A stretch of DNA of 5,257 nucleotides. Source: an uncultured Collinsella sp. GTDB taxonomy: Bacteria; Actinomycetota; Coriobacteriia; Coriobacteriales; Coriobacteriaceae. Shown here in pieces: positions 1 through 5,257 of this stretch; the first letter of the stretch is position 1; every line of letters begins with the position of its first letter. A program made the translations under genes and the position numbers. Under the pieces are notes generated by a model that had not been told where the DNA came from, searched no databases, and saw only the letters and a list, made by a program, of their open reading frames with translations. Where the stretch lies: positions 1 through 5,257 of the forward strand of contig CAAFMM010000230.1 in the NCBI GenBank assembly GCA_900764025.1. The letters are read 5' to 3'.

Positions 1-1
1 C

Positions 2-7
2 GGAGAG
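2..7 (+). promoter_or_regulatory. Shine-Dalgarno site for the GTG-started fhaA-like gene
   Basis: GGAGAG sits nine bases before a GTG codon at 17. A TGA at 8-10 lies in the same frame as that GTG, so translation cannot begin further upstream and GTG 17 is the longest possible start. The next in-frame ATG (codon 35, base 119) would cut into the conserved N-terminal domain. The TGA might also end an upstream gene, but too little sequence is present to say. Confidence 0.75.
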
Positions 8-16
8 TGATCTTTC

Positions 17-1027
17 GTGAACTTCCTGAACATCTTCGAGGACCACGTGGCCGGCATCTTCGGTGCCACCCGTGCCCCGTTCTCCTTTAAGAAGCTTGCC
101 AAGCAGGCCGCTCGCGACATGGAGGATCAGACTCTGGTGATTAACGGCGTCAACACGGCGCCGGCACTCTATACCATCCTTATCGCCGCCGACGACGATC
201 CCATGCTCGCCCCGTTCTACCCCGAGCTTTCGCGCGAGGTCCGCGAGTTTGTGAAGGCGCAGGCCGAAAAGCGCCGCTATGTCTTTGTCGGCGAGCCCCT
301 CGTGCGCTTTATGATCGATCCGCAGCTGCGCGCCGGCAAGTTCTCGGTCTTTGCCGAGAACGTCGATGCCCCCACGCTCGGTCGCCTGTACGAAGAAGAG
401 CGCGCCTATCAAAACGGCCTGGGCCAGAACAACTCCGCGGCAAGCCGTGCCGCCAGCGCCCCGCGCGCCGGCCAGCAGCAGTTTGCTGCCCCGCAGCAGC
501 AGCGCCCCGCCGCCATGCCCCAGCAGCAGCCGACGCCTCGCGCCGCCGCTCCCGACCCGCTTGCCGTGGCAGATCCCTTCGCGCCTAGCGTCCCCGACCC
601 CGCCGCTCCTATCCCGGTGCCGCAGACCGTCTCGCGCGACGCGCTTGCCGGCATGGGCGGAGCCGCCGCGACCGGTGCCGCCGTGGGCCTAGGTGCCGCA
701 GCCGGCATCGCCTCCAACATGGCGAGCACTCGCGCCCCGCAGCGCCCGCTCGCCCAGCTCGTTGACGTCGTGAGCGGCGAGAGCCATAGCATCACCTCCG
801 CACAGGTGACCATCGGTCGCGAGCGCTCGGTTTCCGACATTGCCCTGCGCGACCCCAACGTGTCGCGCCGCCACGCCCAGCTCACCTTTACGGGCTCGGA
901 TTGGTCGATCGAGGACCTCAATTCCACCAACGGCACGCTCGTCAACAACCGCCGCATTACGCGCTGCCCGCTGCGCAACGGCGATCTGCTGACGTTTGGC
1001 CTGAGTACCTTTGAATTTAGGGGATAG
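17..1027 (+). CDS. fhaA: FhaA-like protein: DUF3662 domain, disordered linker, C-terminal FHA domain
   Basis: This 336-residue cytosolic protein has the FhaA architecture. Residues about 8-115 match the DUF3662 (FhaA N-terminal) fold, with the FED..AGIFG start and a VFVGEPLVRF..D segment. Residues about 135-245 form a low-complexity Gln/Pro/Ala/Gly linker. Residues about 250-336 are an FHA domain with the phosphothreonine-binding set intact: G267-R268, S283-R-R-H286, and N302-S-T-N305-G-T307. In Mycobacterium, FhaA is phosphorylated by PknB and binds phosphothreonine partners, including the pseudokinase domain of the lipid II flippase MviN, to tune peptidoglycan synthesis; that role is inferred here from family and gene order. 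The linker is much shorter than the Gly/Tyr/Pro-rich one in M. tuberculosis FhaA (protein over 500 residues). The start is GTG. The gene ends six bases before the next FHA gene, consistent with one operon. The family call is firm; the binding partner in this organism is unknown. Confidence 0.93.
   Translation: MNFLNIFEDHVAGIFGATRAPFSFKKLAKQAARDMEDQTLVINGVNTAPALYTILIAADDDPMLAPFYPELSREVREFVKAQAEKRRYVFVGEPLVRFMIDPQLRAGKFSVFAENVDAPTLGRLYEEERAYQNGLGQNNSAASRAASAPRAGQQQFAAPQQQRPAAMPQQQPTPRAAAPDPLAVADPFAPSVPDPAAPIPVPQTVSRDALAGMGGAAATGAAVGLGAAAGIASNMASTRAPQRPLAQLVDVVSGESHSITSAQVTIGRERSVSDIALRDPNVSRRHAQLTFTGSDWSIEDLNSTNGTLVNNRRITRCPLRNGDLLTFGLSTFEFRG
473..529 (+). repeat. Three CAG-CAG-CAG (triple Gln) blocks in the FhaA linker
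   Basis: The nine-base block cagcagcag occurs three times in frame, at 473-481, 494-502 and 521-529, encoding Q153-155, Q160-162 and Q169-171. Each is embedded in Pro/Ala-rich sequence, giving an imperfect PQQQ-like periodicity of 7 and 9 residues. This is a low-complexity coding repeat in a probably disordered linker and may vary in number between strains. No separate function can be assigned. Confidence 0.6.
1019..1024 (+). promoter_or_regulatory. Shine-Dalgarno site for the fhaB-like gene, inside the end of fhaA
   Basis: AGGGGA overlaps the last sense codons of the upstream gene and lies nine bases before ATG 1034. The upstream stop (TAG 1025-1027) falls between this site and the start codon, so terminating ribosomes are well placed to reinitiate. 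Confidence 0.65.
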
Positions 1028-1033
1028 TCGCTT

Positions 1034-1450
1034 ATGAACATCGATATCGTCCTTTTTGCAGGCCGCATCGTCTTGGTCGCCCTGCTCTATATCTTCCTGT
1101 TCGCCGTCATGAAGACCGGCGTGGGACTTGTGCGCGGGCAGCGCCGCGACTCGGCTATCTGGACGATTGATGTGGACAAGGGTCCGCGCGGTATCCGCGG
1201 CATCCACGTAGACATGCTCGGCCCCGTCATCGTCGGTCGCTCGCCATCTTCGGACATCTGCATCAACGAACCGTTCGTCTCGGCCTCGCATGCGCGCTTT
1301 TCGCTGCAGGGCCCGGCGCTCATCATCGAGGACCTCAACTCGCTTAACGGCACGCTCGTCAACGGCCGCCAGCTCGTGGAGCCCGCGACGCTGCGTGAGG
1401 GCGACGAAGTCCAGATTGGCGACGTGGTCATGAAGGTGAACCGTCGATGA
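1034..1450 (+). CDS. fhaB: FhaB/FipA-like membrane-anchored FHA-domain protein
   Basis: This 138-residue protein has an N-terminal transmembrane helix (about residues 8-26, with R11 near its start), a basic RGQRR juxtamembrane patch at 34-38 that predicts a cytosolic C-terminus, and an FHA domain from about residue 45 to the end. The phosphothreonine-binding residues are present: G68-R69, S83-A-S-H86, N102-S-L-N105-G-T107. Length, single anchor and position match mycobacterial FhaB (FipA, Rv0019c), which links Ser/Thr kinase signalling to division and elongation machinery; that role is by homology. Compared with the FhaA domain, the SRRH core reads SASH and NSTNGT reads NSLNGT. The canonical Arg, Ser, His and second Asn are kept, so binding is expected. 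Its stop codon overlaps the next start in ATGA (1447-1450), a classic translational-coupling arrangement. Being beside the phosphatase suggests membrane co-localisation with it. Confidence 0.93.
   Translation: MNIDIVLFAGRIVLVALLYIFLFAVMKTGVGLVRGQRRDSAIWTIDVDKGPRGIRGIHVDMLGPVIVGRSPSSDICINEPFVSASHARFSLQGPALIIEDLNSLNGTLVNGRQLVEPATLREGDEVQIGDVVMKVNRR
1432..1439 (+). promoter_or_regulatory. Shine-Dalgarno site for the PP2C phosphatase gene, inside fhaB
   Basis: GAAGGTGA lies within the last codons of the fhaB-like gene, seven bases before ATG 1447. It favours ATG 1447 as the start over the in-frame ATG at 1477 (codon 11), whose nearest purine run (GAGGAGA, 1456-1462) is 14 bases away, longer than usual. 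The ATGA overlap at 1447-1450 supports the same choice. Confidence 0.6.
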
Positions 1451-3246
1451 TCGACGAGGAGAACAAGTCCGCAACTATGACCGAGGCACCGGCCGCTGCC
1501 ACAACTGCGCCGGCCCACGCCGCTCCGGCGGGCTCCGCACCCGTGGAGCCCGAGGACACCGTGTTCTCCCTGCCTCTTTCGCATGTAACGCATGATATTT
1601 CGGATCTCGCCGATAACGAGGACGAAGAGGATGCCGTAGCGGCGCCCATCGGCGCACATGCTGCGGAACAGCCCACAGCGCCCGAAGCAACCCCGGCGCC
1701 GGCTCACTTTGCAGAGCCCGTCGCCGCGGCAATCAACGAGAGCGCTGCGGTGTTTGCAGCACCCGAGCCCGCCGCGCCGGCGTTTCCCATAGCCCCGGCA
1801 TCCGAGGTTGCGCCCGCGTCTACGCCGGCGCCCGAGCCTATAGACGTCAGCCCACAAGACGACGAGTCGACCGCCCGCGTGTCCGAGGAGCCCGGCTCCC
1901 CGGACACCGGCGATTCCGAATCAAACGCTGAGACCGACACCGTCTCTCCCGGTGACACAGCAGAGATCGACGTTGCCGCCGTTGAGGCCAAGCTCAAAGA
2001 CCCCGGGTCGACCATGAGCTTTGAGCCCCTGACCGAGGAACGCATCGAGACCGACTCGACCTATGATGCCGGCACCACCACGCAACTCATGTGGGGCGCC
2101 CGCTCCGACGTTGGCTGTGTGCGCCCGCACAATGAGGATTCCTACCTGGTGCAGTCGCCGCTCTTTTGCGTATGCGACGGCATGGGCGGTCACGCCGCCG
2201 GCGAGGTAGCCTCTTCTATCGCCGTCGAGACTATTGCCAAAACGGCCCCGCAGTCCGCCGACGCAGCACGCTTGGCCGCAGCCGTCGAGGCCGCTAACGC
2301 CGCCGTAATCGAGGCCGCCTTGAACGGCCTGGGCAAGCCCGGCATGGGCTGCACAGCCACTTGCGCCTATATCGAAAACGACACGCTCGCCATCGCCCAC
2401 GTGGGCGACTCTCGCGCCTATCTGCTCCACGAGGGCACGCTCATCCGCGTGACCCGCGACCACTCCTATGTGGAAGAACTCGTGGACGCCGGCGAGATTA
2501 CGGCAGACGAGGCTCGCGTCCACCCCAACCGTTCGGTCATCACCCGTGCGCTGGGCTCGGACCCCGCCATGTATGCCGACCACTTCACTCTGCATATCGA
2601 GGAAGGCGACCGTCTGATCCTGTGCTCTGACGGCCTCTCGAGCATGATTCCCGATAGCGATATCGAGAACATCGCCACGCAGTCCTCAACCGCGCAAATC
2701 TGCGTCGACAACCTAGTGGACGCGGCGCTTGCCGCCGGCGGCCACGACAACGTGACCGTAGTAGTCGTTGACCTGGTTGACGATGGCGTCATGCGCGAGG
2801 CGCAACGCGTGCGTCGCCGCAACGTTACTATCGCCGCCATCCTGGCCCTCGTCTTTGTGCTGGCAGCTGGCATCTGGGCCTACACGGGTGTCACCGGCTC
2901 GTACTACCTGGGTACCTACCAGGGCAATGTCGCCGTCTGGCGCGGCCTGCCCGGCAAGCCACTCGGACTCAAGCTCCACTGGCTCGAAAGCGAAACCAGC
3001 ATCAAGCTGTCCGACCTGCCCGAAGACACGCAAAACCGCCTCAAGGCGGGCATTCCGCAAACAAGTGTCGACGATGCGCAGGACACGATATCCAAGTACC
3101 GCCACCAGATCGACGAGGAGCAGACCCGCCAGGTGATCGACGCGCAAACGATTCGCGACAACACCAATCAGGGATCGGCCTCCGAATCAGATTCCGAGAA
3201 AACCGCCGAACAGTCCGCCGAGGCCGAAGCCTCCGATAAGAATTAG
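1447..3246 (+). CDS. pstP: PstP-like membrane-anchored PP2C Ser/Thr phosphatase with acidic N-terminal extension
   Basis: The product (599 residues) is a metal-dependent PP2C (PPM) phosphatase that removes phosphate from Ser/Thr-phosphorylated proteins. Residues 1 to about 205 are a low-complexity Ala/Pro/Glu/Asp/Thr-rich extension. The catalytic domain covers about 215-445 and keeps the family motifs: R226-P-H-N-E-D231, C243-D244-G-M-G-G-H249, G299-M-G-C-T303, V319-G-D-S-R323, T336-R-D338, R367-A-L-G370, S394-D395-G396 and H433-D434-N435. The metal-binding aspartates are therefore present. A basic QRVRRRN stretch precedes a transmembrane helix (about 460-479), then an extracytoplasmic region contains [15 protein letters not shown] (486-500), resembling the segment after the helix in mycobacterial PstP. 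The tail (575-599) is Ser/Glu/Ala-rich. PstP is known to reverse PknA/PknB phosphorylation; targets here are inferred. In mycobacterial PstP the PP2C domain starts at the N-terminus, so the long leader is the odd feature. Confidence 0.95.
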   Translation: MIDEENKSATMTEAPAAATTAPAHAAPAGSAPVEPEDTVFSLPLSHVTHDISDLADNEDEEDAVAAPIGAHAAEQPTAPEATPAPAHFAEPVAAAINESAAVFAAPEPAAPAFPIAPASEVAPASTPAPEPIDVSPQDDESTARVSEEPGSPDTGDSESNAETDTVSPGDTAEIDVAAVEAKLKDPGSTMSFEPLTEERIETDSTYDAGTTTQLMWGARSDVGCVRPHNEDSYLVQSPLFCVCDGMGGHAAGEVASSIAVETIAKTAPQSADAARLAAAVEAANAAVIEAALNGLGKPGMGCTATCAYIENDTLAIAHVGDSRAYLLHEGTLIRVTRDHSYVEELVDAGEITADEARVHPNRSVITRALGSDPAMYADHFTLHIEEGDRLILCSDGLSSMIPDSDIENIATQSSTAQICVDNLVDAALAAGGHDNVTVVVVDLVDDGVMREAQRVRRRNVTIAAILALVFVLAAGIWAYTGVTGSYYLGTYQGNVAVWRGLPGKPLGLKLHWLESETSIKLSDLPEDTQNRLKAGIPQTSVDDAQDTISKYRHQIDEEQTRQVIDAQTIRDNTNQGSASESDSEKTAEQSAEAEASDKN

Positions 3247-3254
3247 AAAGGGAG
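3247..3254 (+). promoter_or_regulatory. Shine-Dalgarno site for the rodA-pbpA fusion gene
   Basis: AAAGGGAG fills half of the 16-base gap after the phosphatase stop codon and lies eight bases before ATG 3263. It is the strongest ribosome-binding site in the window. The rest of the gap holds no promoter or terminator signal. Confidence 0.8.
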
Positions 3255-3262
3255 TGCCGCTT

Positions 3263-5257
3263 ATGAGTCGCCGCAACACCGAGCTGCTCTTGCTCATCGC
3301 CTCGGCGTTCCCCGTCATCCTGCTGTATGCGATGTACGTCCTCACCGCGGGCGCTGCCATCTCCTTTGAGACGCTCGCCGTACCGATCGGCCTCTTTGCC
3401 GCCTTTGCCGCGGCCCACATTGCCGTGCGCATCTTGGCGCCCGGTGCCGACCCCGCCATCCTGCCCATCGTATTTATACTTTCGGGCATCGGCATCACGT
3501 TCGTGACGCGTCTCGCCCCCGCTCTCGCCATCTCACAGCTCATCATCCTGTTTGTCTCGGTGGCGCTCATGGTGGGAACGCTTGCACTAGTCAAAAACCT
3601 CGACGTGGTCATGCGCTACAAGTACACCTTTGGCATCATCGGCATCATTCTGCTGATGCTGCCTATCTTTATCGGCACCACGATCTCGGGCTCCAAGCTG
3701 TGGATTCGCATCGCGGGCTTTACCATCCAGCCTGGCGAGTTCGCCAAGGTCTTTATCGTCCTGTTCCTGGCCGGCTACTTGGCCGAGAACCGCGAGTTGC
3801 TCTCCATCTCCAACCGCAAGATCCTGGGCTTTAAGATCCCTCGCCTGCGACTGCTGCTGCCGCTGTTTGCCGTGTGGGGTGTGTGCCTGCTCGTCGTCGT
3901 CTTCGAACGCGACCTGGGTTCGGCCGTGCTGTTCTACACCATCTTCTTGCTGATGCTCTACGTTGCCACGGGGCGCTTTTCGTATGTCGTTATCGGCCTT
4001 GCGCTCTTAGCCGTTGGAGCCGTGGGCGCCTACAAGTTCCTGTCGCACGTTCAGGTGCGTTTCCAGGTTTGGGTCGATCCGTTTAAGGACGCCCAGGGCC
4101 AGGGCTACCAGATCGTCCAGTCGCTCTTCTCGCTTGCCGATGGCGGTCTGGTCGGTGTTGGCATCGGCAACGGCATGGCCAACAACATCCCTGTCGTCGA
4201 GTCCGACTTTATCTTCTCGGCTATCGGCGAGGAGATGGGCCTTTTGGGCGGCGGCGCCGTGCTCATCCTGTTTATGCTCTTTGCCGTGCGTGGCCTCACC
4301 ACGGCTGCCCGCGCTAAATCCGACCTCGCCGCCTTTAGCGCCACGGGCCTTACGGCCGCCATCAGCTTCCAGGCCTTCTTGATCGTTGGCGGCGTAACCC
4401 GCCTGATCCCGCTGACCGGCGTCACCCTGCCCTTTATGAGCCAGGGCGGCTCCTCGCTGCTGGCGAGCTTTATCATCGTCGCGCTCCTGCTGCGCGCCGG
4501 TGACGAGGCGACCGGACGCGAGGCCGAGCTTACCGGCACCGGCACCATGGCCGCCATCACCGATGATCAGGTCGCATCTGCCGCCGCCCCGACGGGCTCG
4601 CGCTTTGCCACCTCGTCTTCCTACGGCAGTGGCAGCCATTCCGTCGGCTCGCGCATGCGCCGTCGCCTGCTCGACACACCTGAATCCGGTGTGCTCGGCC
4701 GCGTGGCGCTCGCCAACCGTCTAACCCGCGCGGTGCTCGCCTTTACGGCGCTGTTCGCCATCCTTATCGGCAACCTCACCTATGTCCAGGTCATCAAGGC
4801 CAAGGACTATCAGGACATGCCGACCAACAACCACACCATCGCCCGCTCCAAGTACATCCAGCGCGGCTCCATCATCACGTCCGACGGCGTGACGCTGGCC
4901 GAGTCGCTGCAGCAGGAGGACGGCACCTACGTACGCTCCTACCCCAACGGTAACCTGGCAGCACACGTGGTTGGCTACGTGAGCCAGCAGTATGGCACCA
5001 CCGCCATCGAGAGCGTCATGAACGACACGCTCACCGGTTCTAAGGACTACTCCAGCTGGAACAACGCCATCGCGTCGCTCGCGGGCCAGACCCAGCCGGG
5101 CAACACCGCCAAGCTCACCATCGACTCGCGCATCCAGACGGCTGCCGAGCAGGCGCTCAAGGGCTTTAAGGGCGCTGTGGTGGTCATGGATCCGCGTACC
5201 GGTGCGGTCCTTGCGTGCGCGAGCTCGCCCACCTATGACAACACCAACATCGATGCC
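3263..5257 (+). CDS. rodA-pbpA: RodA-type SEDS glycosyltransferase fused to class B penicillin-binding protein PbpA (3' end outside window)
   Basis: Reading every codon from ATG 3263 gives 665 codons with no stop up to the window edge. Residues 1-413 are a SEDS peptidoglycan polymerase with about 12 hydrophobic helices. Its motifs are W147, QPGEFAK (156-162), ERDLGS (215-220), the GYQIVQSL loop, [13 protein letters not shown] (314-326) with D315 at the site of the catalytic Asp of RodA, and [19 protein letters not shown] (380-398). It resembles actinobacterial RodA. Residues 414-486 are a polar linker ending in basic RMRRR. A helix at about 489-507 anchors a class B PBP part: RGSI (534-537), SYPNG (559-563), [15 protein letters not shown] (618-632), and the transpeptidase start [15 protein letters not shown] with SSPTYD (654-659). 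This part matches PbpA. The catalytic SxxK lies beyond the window. Twelve helices put the SEDS C-terminus in the cytosol, where a PBP N-terminus must be, so the topology allows a fusion. No Shine-Dalgarno precedes the internal ATGs at 4547 or 4655. Confidence 0.93.
   Translation, partial: MSRRNTELLLLIASAFPVILLYAMYVLTAGAAISFETLAVPIGLFAAFAAAHIAVRILAPGADPAILPIVFILSGIGITFVTRLAPALAISQLIILFVSVALMVGTLALVKNLDVVMRYKYTFGIIGIILLMLPIFIGTTISGSKLWIRIAGFTIQPGEFAKVFIVLFLAGYLAENRELLSISNRKILGFKIPRLRLLLPLFAVWGVCLLVVVFERDLGSAVLFYTIFLLMLYVATGRFSYVVIGLALLAVGAVGAYKFLSHVQVRFQVWVDPFKDAQGQGYQIVQSLFSLADGGLVGVGIGNGMANNIPVVESDFIFSAIGEEMGLLGGGAVLILFMLFAVRGLTTAARAKSDLAAFSATGLTAAISFQAFLIVGGVTRLIPLTGVTLPFMSQGGSSLLASFIIVALLLRAGDEATGREAELTGTGTMAAITDDQVASAAAPTGSRFATSSSYGSGSHSVGSRMRRRLLDTPESGVLGRVALANRLTRAVLAFTALFAILIGNLTYVQVIKAKDYQDMPTNNHTIARSKYIQRGSIITSDGVTLAESLQQEDGTYVRSYPNGNLAAHVVGYVSQQYGTTAIESVMNDTLTGSKDYSSWNNAIASLAGQTQPGNTAKLTIDSRIQTAAEQALKGFKGAVVVMDPRTGAVLACASSPTYDNTNIDA
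4502..4720 (+). other. Cytosolic linker joining the SEDS and PBP modules
   Basis: Codons 414-486 of the fusion encode a Gly/Ser/Thr/Ala-rich, non-hydrophobic segment: an acidic-mixed first half, a Ser/Gly-rich centre (about 450-463) and a basic RMRRR patch at 464-468. It lies between the last SEDS helix and the PBP membrane anchor and, by topology, faces the cytosol. Its composition suggests flexibility, and its many Ser/Thr residues make it a conceivable kinase target, though no specific site can be supported. Confidence 0.7.

Noticed and set aside
1..16. TGA at 8-10 as the end of an upstream gene
   Set aside because: Only a few codons are visible upstream, so no gene can be supported. The TGA is useful only for fixing the fhaA start.
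689..1857. Long overlapping open frames on the minus strand (689-1474 and 1087-1857)
   Set aside because: They lie opposite two genes with clear FHA domains and the start of the phosphatase. Their products are Arg/Cys/Gly-rich or otherwise without recognisable domains, as expected for antisense frames in high-GC coding DNA, and they overlap each other.
1921..2595. Minus-strand open frame of 224 codons opposite the PP2C domain
   Set aside because: The + strand encodes an intact catalytic domain here with all family motifs. The antisense product is His/Gly/Val-rich with no recognisable motif; it is a shadow frame.
2173..2628. Cysteines beside PP2C metal-site aspartates (C243-D244 and C393-S-D395) as a possible redox switch
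   Set aside because: CDGMGG and LCSDG are common variants of these motifs in bacterial PP2C phosphatases, so they do not point to special redox control.
1029..3266. Same nine bases cgcttatga around the starts at 1034 and 3263
   Set aside because: Two short matches at start codons with no wider similarity; chance or a mild initiation-context preference explains them.
4007..4639. Minus-strand open frame of 210 codons opposite the end of the SEDS module and the linker
   Set aside because: The + strand frame carries conserved SEDS motifs across most of this stretch. The antisense product is Gly/Ala/Asp/Lys-rich low complexity, typical of a shadow.
4547..4705. Internal starts (ATG 4547, ATG 4655, GTG 4691) that might give a separate PbpA
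   Set aside because: No Shine-Dalgarno-like purine run lies at a suitable distance before any of them, and no stop codon separates the two modules, so a single fused product is simpler.

Overview
The window is a compact, co-directional stretch of a high-GC bacterial chromosome. Four genes on the + strand fill it almost completely. Their order is two FHA-domain proteins, a membrane-anchored PP2C Ser/Thr phosphatase, and a SEDS (RodA/FtsW-type) glycosyltransferase joined to a penicillin-binding protein. This is the conserved actinobacterial cell-envelope signalling cluster, known in Mycobacterium as fhaA-fhaB-pstP-rodA-pbpA followed by the kinases pknA and pknB. High GC, this gene order, and a rodA and pbpA joined in one reading frame suggest an Actinomycetota member, most likely a Coriobacteriia (Collinsella/Olsenella-like) lineage. 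The lineage assignment is inference; no rRNA or other marker is present.

Layout: positions 1-16 hold a Shine-Dalgarno sequence and an in-frame stop that fixes the GTG start of the first gene. At 17-1027 lies an FhaA-like protein (DUF3662 domain, Gln/Pro/Ala linker, FHA domain). At 1034-1450 lies an FhaB/FipA-like protein (one transmembrane helix, FHA domain). At 1447-3246 lies a PstP-like phosphatase with an unusual acidic N-terminal extension of about 200 residues, a complete PP2C domain, one transmembrane helix and an extracytoplasmic tail. At 3263-5257 an open frame of 665 codons encodes a 12-helix RodA-like module, a cytosolic linker, and the N-terminal part of a class B PBP. It runs off the end of the window before the transpeptidase catalytic serine. 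Gaps between genes are 6, -4 and 16 bases, with no room for internal promoters or terminators, so the four are almost certainly one operon.

How they work together (from knowledge of the mycobacterial cluster): PknA/PknB-type kinases phosphorylate envelope proteins, FHA domains read phosphothreonine, PstP removes the phosphate, and RodA with PbpA polymerises and crosslinks peptidoglycan. The kinases are not in this window and would be expected just downstream.

The cluster itself is known. The points of interest are the RodA-PbpA fusion, read codon by codon without interruption, and the large acidic leader on the phosphatase. No mobile element, CRISPR array, RNA gene or intergenic stretch longer than 16 bases is present.
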